In this document: one piece after another, positions 1 through 7,876 of the stretch
How the letters are laid out: each line of letters starts with the position of its first letter
How positions within the stretch are numbered: the stretch's first letter is position 1
Source: an uncultured Alphaproteobacteria bacterium
GTDB taxonomy: Bacteria; Pseudomonadota; Alphaproteobacteria; CASFRQ01; SAAU01
Length of the DNA stretch: 16,025 bases
Direction: 5' to 3'
Assembly (NCBI GenBank): GCA_949296785.1
Contig: CASFRQ010000020.1
Location: 1 to 16,025, forward strand
The notes under the pieces: generated by a model
Database searches by the model: none
Seen by the model: the letters and a program-made list of their open reading frames with translations, nothing else
What the model was told of the DNA's origin: nothing
Made by a program: the position numbers and the translations under genes

Positions 1-47
1 GTTCCCTTTTCTATGAGCTTAAAATTTGTACAAATGGAGTTTAGAAT

Positions 48-590
48 ATGAAAATGATAAATAAAACAGAATCCGGACGTTCCATGATTGAAATGCTGGG
101 CGTGCTGGCGATTATCGGTGTTTTATCCGTCGGCGGGCTTGCCGGCTATAATATGGCGATGGGACGGGTGCGTGTGAACCGTGTGATTGACGAACTGCAG
201 TTGGTTGCGGTGAATGTTCGCACGGCTGTCCCCAACGGGGTTTATGACAACATTGGTACTATTGTCGACAATATGGGGATTTTAACAACCTTGAATGAAA
301 ATCTGGCCGCTTTGGGCGCCGGAGCTAAGGCCGAAGTTATGTCGCAAAAATCAATCGGTGGAACGAAATTAGACCGTTTTGCGATTAACTTTGAAAAATT
401 GCCGGAGGACGCCTGCCGCCGTATTGCCAGTTTGGATTGGGGGACGGAATCTTATGTTGCTGCCGGTACCAAGCCTAATGACAAAAGTGAGGTAACAACA
501 ACCAATGCAACAGGGTCTTCAGGAGCTATTGGTTTATGTGAAGAGACAACCTCGGGTGCTGGAGTGACATTTTCCCTAATGCTGAAGTAA
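48..590 (+). CDS. Type IV prepilin-like (pseudopilin) protein
   Basis: Likely a secreted filament subunit of the type IV pilus or type II secretion class, 180 residues. The N-terminus has a short basic leader ending in Gly10, followed by RSMIE, so that Glu falls at +5 of the predicted mature protein as in prepilin-peptidase substrates. Phe at +1 is replaced by Arg. A hydrophobic helix follows at about residues 14-35. The rest is a soluble head containing two cysteines (in DACRR and GLCEE), which could form the C-terminal disulfide loop usual for pilins. A GGAG at 36-39 lies 8 nt before the chosen ATG. No pilus-assembly genes are seen in the window, so the partner machinery is unknown. The class is well supported; the specific filament is not identifiable. 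Confidence 0.82.
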   Translation: MKMINKTESGRSMIEMLGVLAIIGVLSVGGLAGYNMAMGRVRVNRVIDELQLVAVNVRTAVPNGVYDNIGTIVDNMGILTTLNENLAALGAGAKAEVMSQKSIGGTKLDRFAINFEKLPEDACRRIASLDWGTESYVAAGTKPNDKSEVTTTNATGSSGAIGLCEETTSGAGVTFSLMLK

Positions 591-600
591 GTTGAGGATA

Positions 601-618
601 AAAAGGGGAAACCCTTTT
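601..618 (+). terminator. Hairpin just after the prepilin gene
   Basis: A perfect 7-bp stem (AAAAGGG/CCCTTTT) with a GAAA loop starts 10 nt after the prepilin stop codon. No U-run follows beyond the arm itself, so it may be a 3' stability hairpin rather than a true terminator. Confidence 0.3.
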
Positions 619-692
619 CAAAAAATCGGGTGGCCTGTCACGAGCCTTTGTTTTGTGTATGCGCATCGGTTTCGTGAAGATCCTTTCAAAGC

Positions 693-730
693 CGGTAGCT
701 TTTGGCCCAACAACACAAAAAAAGCTACCG
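693..730. other. Long-armed inverted repeat between prepilin and gapA remnant
   Basis: CGGTAGCTTTT (693-703) and AAAAGCTACCG (720-730) are perfect inverted copies of 11 nt, separated by a 16-nt spacer. No T-run follows on either strand directly. It could be a 3'-UTR structure, a protein-binding site or an inverted-repeat remnant of a small mobile element. The pairing is seen; the role is not known. Confidence 0.6.
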
Positions 731-750
731 TGAAAACAGGAACCCCGAGG

Positions 751-780
751 CGGGGGAGAAAATTTCTCCCTCGTTTTTTT
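751..780 (+). terminator. Rho-independent terminator
   Basis: An approximately 11-bp G/C-rich stem with one G-T pair (CGGGGGAGAAA against TTTCTCCCTCG) is followed by seven T residues. It probably ends the prepilin transcript about 160 nt after the stop codon, so the inverted repeat at 693-730 would lie in the same 3' UTR. Confidence 0.75.
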
Positions 781-800
781 ATTTCTCCGTTGTCCCCATA

Positions 801-999
801 GTTCACATCAATGTCTTGAGTTTGTTACCGTGAACGATGTGGGTGATGTCAACGCTAACACCTGCCTTTTGAAATACGATTCTGTCCGTCGGGCGATGAA
901 CATGTTTCTCGTTGTTTAATGCTAATCTGATAATGAAACAGGATGTCACGCCCGAAGCTGTCAATGCCGCGACGAAAAAGTATGCGGAAAGCAAACTGA
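801..999 (+). pseudogene. Scrambled, decayed gapA remnant
   Basis: Three pieces of gapA are joined here out of order. Bases 801-813 are identical to gapA 1562-1574. Bases 821-904 align without gaps to 1325-1408 with about ten differences. Bases 921-999 align without gaps to 1967-2045 with fewer than ten differences. The second and third pieces meet near 905-920 at a shared ATGTTTCT-like stretch, implying an internal deletion of about 540 bp. Several changes alter amino acids (for example the His codon of the DSVHR motif to Arg, and a Met codon to Thr), while many in the last piece are silent. There is no continuous reading frame, so it is not a working gene. It ends about 230 nt before the intact gapA. 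Confidence 0.87.
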
Positions 1000-1234
1000 G
1001 TTGTTTTTCCGCCGTTTTTGCTGTATCTTCCCATTTTATGGGGACAGGCTGGTTCACTTTTCTCCTCCGGTGTTTTTCCTCCGCGCTGTTTTGGAGGGAC
1101 TTTGAAAAAAATCTTCCCGCTGTCGCTTTTTTTCAAAATAGACTTTCTTTCTACTGGATTTTTGAAACAAAAGACATTATCTTACACCTGTTAAAGAGTT
1201 TTATTTAATTTTAATTTTTTGAAGGAGAATGCAT

Positions 1235-2242
1235 ATGACAGTTCGTGTTGCAATTAACGGATTTGGCAGAATCGGGCGCCTGGTTTACCGCGCTTATTTG
1301 GAATCCGGCCGCAATGATATTGAATTTGTTGCCATTAACGATTTGGGCGATGCCAACGCTAACGCCTACCTTTTGAAATACGATTCCGTCCATCGGGCGA
1401 TGAATATGGATGTGTACGCCGAGGGGGACACTATTGTCGCCGGCGACCATAAAATTAAGGTTTTGGCCGAAAAAGACCCGACAAAACTTCCTTGGAAAGA
1501 GTTGGGTATTGATATCGTGATGGAATGCACGGGTATTTTTACGGCGAAAGAAAAAGCGATGGTTCACATCAATGCCGGCGCCAAAAGAGTGCTGGTGTCC
1601 GCGCCGTCCGCCGGCGCCGACAAAACGATTGTCTACGGCGTGAACGACAAGACTTTGACAAAGGACGATATCGTTGTGTCCAACGCGTCTTGCACGACGA
1701 ACTGCCTGGGGCCCGTCTGCTATGTTCTGGAAAAAGAATTCGGCATTGAACAAGGCTTTATGACAACCATTCACTCCTATACGAACGACCAGAAGATTTT
1801 GGACCAGGTTCACAAAGACCTGTACCGTTCAAGAGCAGCCGCGATGAGCATGATTCCGACAACCACCGGCGCGGCGAAAGCCATCGGTTTGGTGATTCCG
1901 GAACTGGCCGGCAAGTTGGACGGCGTTTCCATCCGCGTACCGACTCCGGATGTTTCTTTGGTTGACGCCAATCTGATAATGAAACAGGATGTCACGCCCG
2001 AAGCCGTCAACGCCGCGATGAAAAAGTACGCGGAAGGCGAACTGAAAGGTATTTTGGGTTATAATGAGCAGAAGCTGGTTTCCATTGACTTCACGCATAA
2101 CCCGGCCTCCTCCACTTTTGACGCCAACGGCACGAAAGTGATGGGCGGCAAACAGCTGCGTGTGATGAGCTGGTACGACAACGAGTGGGGCTTCTCCAAC
2201 AGAATGTCCGACACGGCCGTCGCGATGGGAAAACTGCTTTAA
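1235..2242 (+). CDS. gap: Glyceraldehyde-3-phosphate dehydrogenase, type I
   Basis: Cytosolic tetrameric enzyme of glycolysis and gluconeogenesis. It converts glyceraldehyde 3-phosphate, phosphate and NAD+ to 1,3-bisphosphoglycerate. The 335-residue length is normal for the family. Visible motifs are the Rossmann NGFGRIGR near the N-terminus, INDLGDAN with the Asn-Asp pair usual in NAD-dependent forms, the active-site SNASCTTNC with the catalytic Cys, and the C-terminal SWYDNEWGFSNR signature. I chose the ATG at 1235 rather than 1229 because AAGGAG (1222-1227) is then 7 nt away and the protein starts MTVRVAINGFG. The next gene, pgk, uses its product, but a strong terminator lies between them. 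A shuffled partial copy of this gene lies directly upstream. Confidence 0.98.
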   Translation: MTVRVAINGFGRIGRLVYRAYLESGRNDIEFVAINDLGDANANAYLLKYDSVHRAMNMDVYAEGDTIVAGDHKIKVLAEKDPTKLPWKELGIDIVMECTGIFTAKEKAMVHINAGAKRVLVSAPSAGADKTIVYGVNDKTLTKDDIVVSNASCTTNCLGPVCYVLEKEFGIEQGFMTTIHSYTNDQKILDQVHKDLYRSRAAAMSMIPTTTGAAKAIGLVIPELAGKLDGVSIRVPTPDVSLVDANLIMKQDVTPEAVNAAMKKYAEGELKGILGYNEQKLVSIDFTHNPASSTFDANGTKVMGGKQLRVMSWYDNEWGFSNRMSDTAVAMGKLL

Positions 2243-2261
2243 GAAAGTTTTTTCGGATAAA

Positions 2262-2291
2262 GTCAGAGGGAGTAGTCCCTCTGGCTTTTTT
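2262..2291 (+). terminator. Rho-independent terminator of gapA
   Basis: A 10-bp stem (GTCAGAGGGA/TCCCTCTGGC, with one G-T pair) with a GTAG loop is followed by six T residues, 20 nt after the gapA stop. It implies that pgk is at least partly transcribed separately. Confidence 0.88.
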
Positions 2292-2329
2292 CTAAACCTA
2301 TTCAACAGTTTATAAAGTAAGGAATAAAA

Positions 2330-3523
2330 ATGAGTAAATACAGAACAATGGACGATTTGGGCGACCTAAAGGGAAAGGTTGTTTTTGTCCGCGCGGATTT
2401 GAATGTTCCGGCGCAGGACGGAGTCGTGACGGACGCGACGCGTATTATCCGGTTGGCGCCGACTTTAAAAGAGCTGGCCGATAAAGGGGCGCGGGTGGTG
2501 ATCGCTTCCCATTTCGGGCGGCCGAAAGGGCAGAGAAACGACGCCATGTCTTTGAAGATTGTATTGCCGGAGCTGGAAAAAGAGTTGGGCGCAAAGGTGG
2601 CTTTCTGCGACGACTGTATCGGAAGCAAGGTTCAAGAGGCCATTAAGGCATTGCAGGACGGACAGTATCTTTTATTGGAAAATCTGCGTTTTTATGCGCA
2701 GGAAGAAGGAAATGACGCCGAGTTTGCCAAGGCTTTGACAAACGGCGTTGACGTGTATGTCAACGATGCTTTTTCAACGGCGCACAGAGCGCACGCCTCC
2801 ACGGAAGGGATGGCGCATTATCTGCCCGCTTACGCCGGACGGCTGATGCAGGCGGAGCTGGAGGCTTTGGAAAAAGCTCTGGGAACGCCGGAACGGCCGG
2901 TGGCGGCTTTGGTCGGCGGGTCAAAGGTTTCCACGAAGCTGGAGCTGTTGTCCAACCTGATTAAAAAAGTGGACTATTTGCTCATCGGCGGCGGTATGGC
3001 GCATACTTTCCTGGCGGCAAAAGGGATTAAAATGGGCGAAGGGTCTTTGGTGGAGCCTTCCATGATTGATACGGCCAAACAGATTATGGCGGACGCCGGC
3101 CATTGCACGATTGTTCTGCCGACGGATTTGGTGTGGGCGGACGCTTTCGCCGAAGGGCAGGAACCGCACACGGCTTCCGTTAATGCTTTGCCGGAGGGGA
3201 AAGTTCTTTTGGACATCGGTCCCGACTCCGTTAAAGAATTTACGTCCGCATTAAGAAAATGCAAGACTCTTATTTGGAACGGTCCGGTCGGCGCGTTTGA
3301 AATCAAACCGTTTGACAAGGCGACGAACGAAATCGCCGAAACGGTCGCCGAGTTGACGCAGGAAGGCAAACTGATTTCCGTCGCGGGCGGCGGGGATACC
3401 GTTTCCGCTTTGAATAAAGCGGGCGTCGCCGATAAGATGACTTATGTTTCGGCGGCGGGCGGCGCTTTCTTGGAATGGATGGAAGGTAAAATCCTTCCGG
3501 GCGTCAAGGTCTTGGAAAAATAA
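2330..3523 (+). CDS. pgk: Phosphoglycerate kinase
   Basis: Cytosolic monomeric kinase that transfers the acyl phosphate of 1,3-bisphosphoglycerate to ADP, giving ATP and 3-phosphoglycerate, the step after GapA. The length of 397 residues is standard. Motifs in order: VFVRADLNVP and ASHFGRPKG (substrate-binding arginines), LLLENLRFY, YVNDAFSTAHRAHAST, the hinge GGSKVSTKLELLSNL, LIGGGMAHTFL, IWNGPVGAFE, and the nucleotide-site AGGGDTVSAL. It ends with GGAFLEWMEGK, as in alphaproteobacterial forms. TAAGGA at 2318-2323 precedes the ATG by 6 nt. It lies 87 bp after gapA in the same direction, separated by a terminator, so co-transcription would need readthrough. No truncation or missing residue is seen. 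Confidence 0.98.
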   Translation: MSKYRTMDDLGDLKGKVVFVRADLNVPAQDGVVTDATRIIRLAPTLKELADKGARVVIASHFGRPKGQRNDAMSLKIVLPELEKELGAKVAFCDDCIGSKVQEAIKALQDGQYLLLENLRFYAQEEGNDAEFAKALTNGVDVYVNDAFSTAHRAHASTEGMAHYLPAYAGRLMQAELEALEKALGTPERPVAALVGGSKVSTKLELLSNLIKKVDYLLIGGGMAHTFLAAKGIKMGEGSLVEPSMIDTAKQIMADAGHCTIVLPTDLVWADAFAEGQEPHTASVNALPEGKVLLDIGPDSVKEFTSALRKCKTLIWNGPVGAFEIKPFDKATNEIAETVAELTQEGKLISVAGGGDTVSALNKAGVADKMTYVSAAGGAFLEWMEGKILPGVKVLEK

Positions 3524-3731
3524 GACCGGGACGGGAAATAACATCGTCCGGATTCAGATTGATCAATCCTGAGGCAAAGTCGGGCAATATCGGCGTTGCC
3601 TCGGGGTTTTCCGGAAGTTTTAGGGCTGTGCCTGACGATTTAACGCCGAGAGGTGTCGGTAATTCTGAGGTTTCGCGGAAAATTTTAAGTTCCGCTTCCT
3701 GAGCGCAGAAATAAAAAGCGGTAGAAAGCAT
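3504..3731 (-). pseudogene. Unidentified antisense ORF, probable gene remnant
   Basis: A 75-codon open frame on the minus strand uses codons like those of the neighbouring real genes and reads like protein (for example AQEAELKIFRETSELPTPL). It begins at an ATG (3731) with no clear ribosome-binding site, and its end overlaps the 3' end of pgk on the opposite strand. It is therefore more likely the relic of a longer gene than an intact one. I do not recognise the family. Apart from this and the terminator, the 329-bp gap after pgk holds only the promoter of the next gene. Confidence 0.3.
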
Positions 3732-3739
3732 CGTTTGGA

Positions 3740-3769
3740 AAAAGGGAAGAGAAAAACTCTCCCCTTTTT
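3740..3769 (+). terminator. Probable terminator before the large ORF
   Basis: A 12-bp stem with one mismatch (AAAAGGGAAGAG against CTCTCCCCTTTT) and an AAAAA loop merges into a short T-run. It lies about 220 nt after pgk and immediately before a promoter. Confidence 0.6.
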
Positions 3770-3780
3770 GTTATTATTTA

Positions 3781-3809
3781 TTGACAAAAAAGTAGAAATA
3801 AGGTAAGAT
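3781..3809 (+). promoter_or_regulatory. Sigma70-type promoter of the large LPD7-like gene
   Basis: TTGACA at 3781-3786, a perfect -35 consensus, is separated by exactly 17 nt from TAAGAT at 3804-3809, a four-of-six match to the -10. Transcription would start near 3815, giving a leader of about 38 nt. That leader contains an extra AAGGAG (3821-3826) as well as the AAAGGA (3839-3844) serving the ATG at 3853. Confidence 0.75.
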
Positions 3810-3852
3810 GCCTTTTAGATAAGGAGAACTTTGTTTATAAAGGATATATGAA

Positions 3853-6800
3853 ATGAGTATTGCAGACGAGTTATTGGAAACTTCCGGCAAATCGGTCATT
3901 GAAATTCTGATTGATAAAAAAGGGGAAGAGTTTTCCGAGCGGCTTCGTGACTTTATGGAAAAATCTCCCAGTTTTTCATTGGAAAACCTGGAAAGACAGA
4001 CGACTTTCCAACAGGCGAAATTTTTAAAAGCGGCCGGTATTGCAACAAGGGAAGAGGTTGAAAATGCCGCAATACTCAAAACGGCGGGGGAAACTTATGA
4101 TTTAATCGTCCGTCCGGAAAGGCATGAAGAAAGTCTAAGAAATCTTGGGCGCCCCCATCTTTCGGCGCAAAATTGGACGCGTGATTACCCGGTAAGGGAT
4201 TCTTCCCTTTTCAGTTTGTTAATGGCTAAGGGAATGGCGGCTTATTATGTGGAGGTTAACTTCAACGACAATATAAGACAGGTTCAGAAAAAGATGAGGG
4301 AAATCACGCCTGTTCTGACGGACTATTTTGAACGGGCCGAAAAAAATCTGTTAAGCGGCGTTCAGGAAGTTCCTCTGCCAAACGGTGTTGTCCGGCTTGT
4401 TGAAAATTTGATGGATATTAAGGCTTTCCCTTCAAAAACAGAGAGTCAGATAAATCTGATTCAAAACTTCCAAGACGCTTACGCTTTGTCTGTTGGACAA
4501 GAGAAAAATGATTCCGTTGATGAAAAAACACATGGAAATAATAGGGTAAACAGTCAGACTCCTTCTTCCGATAAACAGGAGAAAAGGCAAGAAGAGGTTC
4601 GTTCGGAAACATCGTATGATTATCAAACTCCTTTTTCTGCGCAGAGGGATGACGATAATACCATTACATTTACGGATAATATGGAAGACGGTTATCGTGA
4701 GATCCGTCGGAAAAGGGGAATGGAGGATTCTTACGCGGATGGGATGGGAGGAGCTCCAGAGATGGAAGAACCCGCCGCTGTCCGGATGCCGGAAACGAAA
4801 GAAGAAGAGGCAGATTATCAGAATAAAAGCCTTGTTTGGGATCGTATCGCGAGCGTACAGGAAAGCAATCCTCTGTATGGCGAAACGAGAATCGGAGAAA
4901 AATTGCCGAGAAGAATGGGGATGGAATACATCCCCGAGACAAAAGAAATGCCTTCCGGCGTTCGTGTTTCGTTTCCAAGTCATTCTGTTTTGGATTATGG
5001 CAATGTTTATATTGTCCGTAAAGAGGAAGAACAAAGTCCGGAAGAACGGGAGAAGGCTTTTTTGGCAATGGCGACAGCCGCTCGTTTGTCCGGGAAAACC
5101 TTTGTTAAACTGACGGGAAGCGACGAGTTTCGCTTTAACATGTATCTGGCTTGCCGTAAAGCGGGGTTAAGGACGGATTTTGAGCCGACGGAAGAACAAG
5201 AACGTGCGGGCAATGAGGCTTTTGCTAATTCTTATGAGTATCGCGCCTATTGGGGATGGGAAAACCGTGCCAGAGAGTATGATCGTACGGAAAACGATAC
5301 GCGGGAATATGAAAATACCGATGAAAATGCCAGGGACTATTCTGACGAAGATCGGGAAGACACCGTTAATGAAGATATCGGGCAACCGGCAGATTCTTTT
5401 GATGACGATGTAAATGATGACTCTGAGAATACGGATGCGCCGATTCCGGAAGAACAGGTTTTCAACCGTGATGAGACCGAAAATACCGACTCCGTTAATC
5501 CCGAAATGGGGATGGTGCCGGTTTCTGAGGTTTACCCGGATGAAGTGTATGACCGCTTCGGAAATTTGGTGTATGGAGAACGGCCGCGGCGGCAGGTGAT
5601 AGACAATCTTTATGAAGATTTTGCCGCAAGACGTTCCGGTCGGCAGGCATCTCTGTCTGAATCGGAAAAACCTTTGCTTTTGCCGGAAAAGACTTATTCT
5701 TCGGAAAAGCAGGAACTTTTAAGAAAATGTTCCGAAAATTTACGTCGGAAGTTTAAAAGGCCGGATTTAACCGATGAGGCTTTTTTGGAAGCTTTGGATC
5801 TTTATGATCGTCAAAAGACGCCGCAGGATCCTTCAACGACAACCTGGTTTACTTTTGTAAAAGACGGGGAAATTTGCAAAAGAAAATTAGATCCGAATCG
5901 GATGAAGTTTTATATCGGGAATGTTTTAGGTTCCAAAAAGGTGGCAAAAGCGAAGTTGAATCGGCTAAAGGACTATTTGAAAAAAACGCCGTCCGATAAA
6001 CGTTTGCTTGACGAGGCCGTTGATTTGTATAAGAGGACTGCAGAAGAAAAGCTTAAAAAATTGGTTGATGTGGGACAAAGGAAGAAGCAAAGGCTGGTTT
6101 ATACGAATTTGGAAACTTTGAATAAAGAAGAAGGTGTTTTTGATGTAGGATGTTTTGATGATTGTCTGAATGAAGTCAAAAAAAAGATGATGGAAGAGAA
6201 GCAGGGCCGGTTAAAGGACTATTTGAAAAAAACGCCGTCAGATAAACGTTTGCTTGACGAGGCCGTTGATTTGTATAAGAGGACTTTTTCTGCAGGAGAT
6301 CTTGCGAAATCAGCCAATGTGGGGGAAAAGCTGATTTATACAAATTTGAAAACTTTAAACAAGGAAGAAGGCGTCTTTGATGCGGAGCATTTGAAATATT
6401 GTCTGAATGAGATTAAAGGCAAGATATTGGAAGATCCCAATCTTTTTGATGTTTCAAGAGCCGCAGAAGAAGAGATTCTGGAAAGCCCGAATTCTAATGG
6501 AGAAGATGTAAAGAAAAGCTACTATTTATACGAAAAAGATGGTAAGTTTGTTTTTTATGGCGTAGATATGGAGGATGAACGCTCTAAACATTCTCATGAG
6601 TTAGGTAAAGCTTTGGGAAAGGATGATCCGATATACGATATGCTGGAAGAAAATGGCGGGGATTTGAAAGATATCTTAAGGGCAGCGGATGCCAAAGGTA
6701 TTAAGTTTGCAAACGAGGCTGACTTTGAAAAGGAAATCCAGGGAGCCCGTAAAGAGATGGACCCCTTGGCGGAAATCTCACCTTTGGCAGAGGAAGAGTC

Positions 6801-7380
6801 CACAAATTCCAGCAGGGAGGAGCATATTGTAGACACGGAGGTGCCGGAAGAGGTAGAGATATATGAGCTTTATGATTCTCTGTTAGGAACATTACCAGAT
6901 AAGGAGTACGGCGATTTGCCTTCTCCGGATGTTGAATTGACGCCAAAAGCAAGAGCCGTCCTTTTGGATCATTTGCAAAAGGAAGCCTATGCGGCTGAAC
7001 ATTTCGGAGAGGATGGAAGAGATATTACAGTTAAAATTACAAAAAAAGACTTGCGCGAGTGTAATAAAGCTTTATTAAACAAAGCGGTAGAAGAATTTGA
7101 AAAGCGTAAAGCCGAAGAAATTCAGGGCAAAGGAATTTCTGAAAGTCTGGCAGAAAAACAGGTAACGGGAGAGAATATGTACAGAGCGGCCAAAAAAGCC
7201 AATGCAAATGCCTCTGACGAATCAATGGATCTGAACCGAGCTTACCTCGCCAAAAATGGTAGTGGACAAGAAGTCGTTGTTAAGGGGAAGGCGAAAAAAA
7301 TAAGAAAGGCCGTGGCTTCTCAGGAACACGTCCCTGCAAACAAAGCCATATTGAACAATATTCAGAATCAACACGATTAA
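3853..7380 (+). CDS. Large acidic multi-domain protein with LPD7-like domain
   Basis: 1175 residues, highly charged, with no signal peptide or membrane span visible, so probably cytoplasmic. Residues about 370-450 resemble the large polyvalent protein-associated domain LPD7, known from relaxases and polyvalent proteins of conjugative elements and phages: a GNVYIVRKEEE strand, an alanine-rich helix, then VKLTGSDEFRFNMYLACRKAG and DFEPT. Residues 474-503 are three rough decapeptide repeats starting REY, REY and RDY within an acidic linker. Residues 704-785 and 786-867 are tandem 82-residue repeats, with a weaker related unit before them (about 615-700). Residues 900-960 and the Lys-rich tail are unrecognised. 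AAAGGA lies 8 nt before the start. The gene has its own promoter and terminator and sits between housekeeping genes with no relaxase, integrase or phage gene beside it. Its function is unknown, and the LPD7 match is by eye. Confidence 0.85.
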   Translation: MSIADELLETSGKSVIEILIDKKGEEFSERLRDFMEKSPSFSLENLERQTTFQQAKFLKAAGIATREEVENAAILKTAGETYDLIVRPERHEESLRNLGRPHLSAQNWTRDYPVRDSSLFSLLMAKGMAAYYVEVNFNDNIRQVQKKMREITPVLTDYFERAEKNLLSGVQEVPLPNGVVRLVENLMDIKAFPSKTESQINLIQNFQDAYALSVGQEKNDSVDEKTHGNNRVNSQTPSSDKQEKRQEEVRSETSYDYQTPFSAQRDDDNTITFTDNMEDGYREIRRKRGMEDSYADGMGGAPEMEEPAAVRMPETKEEEADYQNKSLVWDRIASVQESNPLYGETRIGEKLPRRMGMEYIPETKEMPSGVRVSFPSHSVLDYGNVYIVRKEEEQSPEEREKAFLAMATAARLSGKTFVKLTGSDEFRFNMYLACRKAGLRTDFEPTEEQERAGNEAFANSYEYRAYWGWENRAREYDRTENDTREYENTDENARDYSDEDREDTVNEDIGQPADSFDDDVNDDSENTDAPIPEEQVFNRDETENTDSVNPEMGMVPVSEVYPDEVYDRFGNLVYGERPRRQVIDNLYEDFAARRSGRQASLSESEKPLLLPEKTYSSEKQELLRKCSENLRRKFKRPDLTDEAFLEALDLYDRQKTPQDPSTTTWFTFVKDGEICKRKLDPNRMKFYIGNVLGSKKVAKAKLNRLKDYLKKTPSDKRLLDEAVDLYKRTAEEKLKKLVDVGQRKKQRLVYTNLETLNKEEGVFDVGCFDDCLNEVKKKMMEEKQGRLKDYLKKTPSDKRLLDEAVDLYKRTFSAGDLAKSANVGEKLIYTNLKTLNKEEGVFDAEHLKYCLNEIKGKILEDPNLFDVSRAAEEEILESPNSNGEDVKKSYYLYEKDGKFVFYGVDMEDERSKHSHELGKALGKDDPIYDMLEENGGDLKDILRAADAKGIKFANEADFEKEIQGARKEMDPLAEISPLAEEESTNSSREEHIVDTEVPEEVEIYELYDSLLGTLPDKEYGDLPSPDVELTPKARAVLLDHLQKEAYAAEHFGEDGRDITVKITKKDLRECNKALLNKAVEEFEKRKAEEIQGKGISESLAEKQVTGENMYRAAKKANANASDESMDLNRAYLAKNGSGQEVVVKGKAKKIRKAVASQEHVPANKAILNNIQNQHD
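5962..6453 (+). repeat. Tandem 246-bp coding repeat, two units
   Basis: Two 246-bp units (5962-6207 and 6208-6453) encode related 82-residue segments, each beginning RLKDYLKKTPSDKRLLDEAV. The first 78 bp differ at only two positions, both silent, whereas the remaining ~165 bp are much more divergent and vary in length internally. This uneven identity suggests recent gene conversion of the front part of an older duplication. Confidence 0.92.
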
Positions 7381-7400
7381 ACTTCTGTTTGAAGAATAAA

Positions 7401-7428
7401 AAACTCCGGAGAAATCCGGAGTTTTTAT
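7401..7428 (+). terminator. Rho-independent terminator of the large ORF
   Basis: A perfect 10-bp stem (AAACTCCGGA/TCCGGAGTTT) with a GAAA loop and a trailing T-run starts 21 nt after the stop codon. Confidence 0.9.
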
Positions 7429-7430
7429 TT

Positions 7431-7870
7431 TAAAATGAAAAACATTCTGTCAGATGGGGTATTTTATCGGTATCTGATACGGCTGTACAATATTGAAGAA
7501 GAGATGTGGCGGAGTCGGTTTTTCTTGAAACGGTCTTAGAGGTGTTAACCCGTAAGTTCTTTATTGATGGAGAAAAGCAAGTTATTTTAGAGCCGGTATC
7601 CCCGGTGGATTTTTTAGTATTTAAGAGGCGATTTTTCATTTTCGGACGATAGTTGAAATAAAATGATTGCGGCTGAATGGAAACAGTTTTGCTAAAAAAG
7701 ATTTTGACAGTTTTTCCTTTGCCGGAAAAATATTTAAAATGTTGTTTTTCCAAAGTGGTGGAGAAGATAAAAAGAATTCCGGCTATTTTTCATTCGGAAA
7801 GGACGGCAGATTATTATTCTTCATTTTTTTATTTAAGAAAAATAATTTTTCAAAATTAAAACAAGTTCCT
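7431..7870. other. Gene-poor stretch with possible decayed ORF
   Basis: No intact gene is supported here. On the plus strand, about 7445-7650 reads as coding-like protein (segments such as ESVFLETVLEVLTRKFF and QVILEPVSPVDFLVF) but is interrupted by an in-frame TGA and has no start with a ribosome-binding site. The part from about 7660 to 7870 is AT-rich and of low complexity. I do not recognise a parent gene. Confidence 0.35.
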
Positions 7871-7876
7871 TTTTAT

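Noticed and set aside
1001..1228. Riboswitch or leader element upstream of gapA
   Set aside because: I see no recognised aptamer core or a terminator/antiterminator pair. The stretch is T-rich with minor inverted repeats, and no clear promoter could be chosen.
1211..1813. 200-codon minus-strand ORF across gapA
   Set aside because: It is antisense to a clear gapA, has no family features, and follows from the codon bias of the real gene.
4432..5034. 200-codon minus-strand ORF inside the large plus-strand gene
   Set aside because: It is a shadow of the real frame; its protein is rich in Phe, Ile and Arg with no domain and no ribosome-binding site.
7445..7650. UGA read as an amino acid to restore an ORF
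   Set aside because: No other gene in the window needs UGA to be read, sucC and the lipoprotein end in TGA, and the region has no start signal. Decay is simpler.
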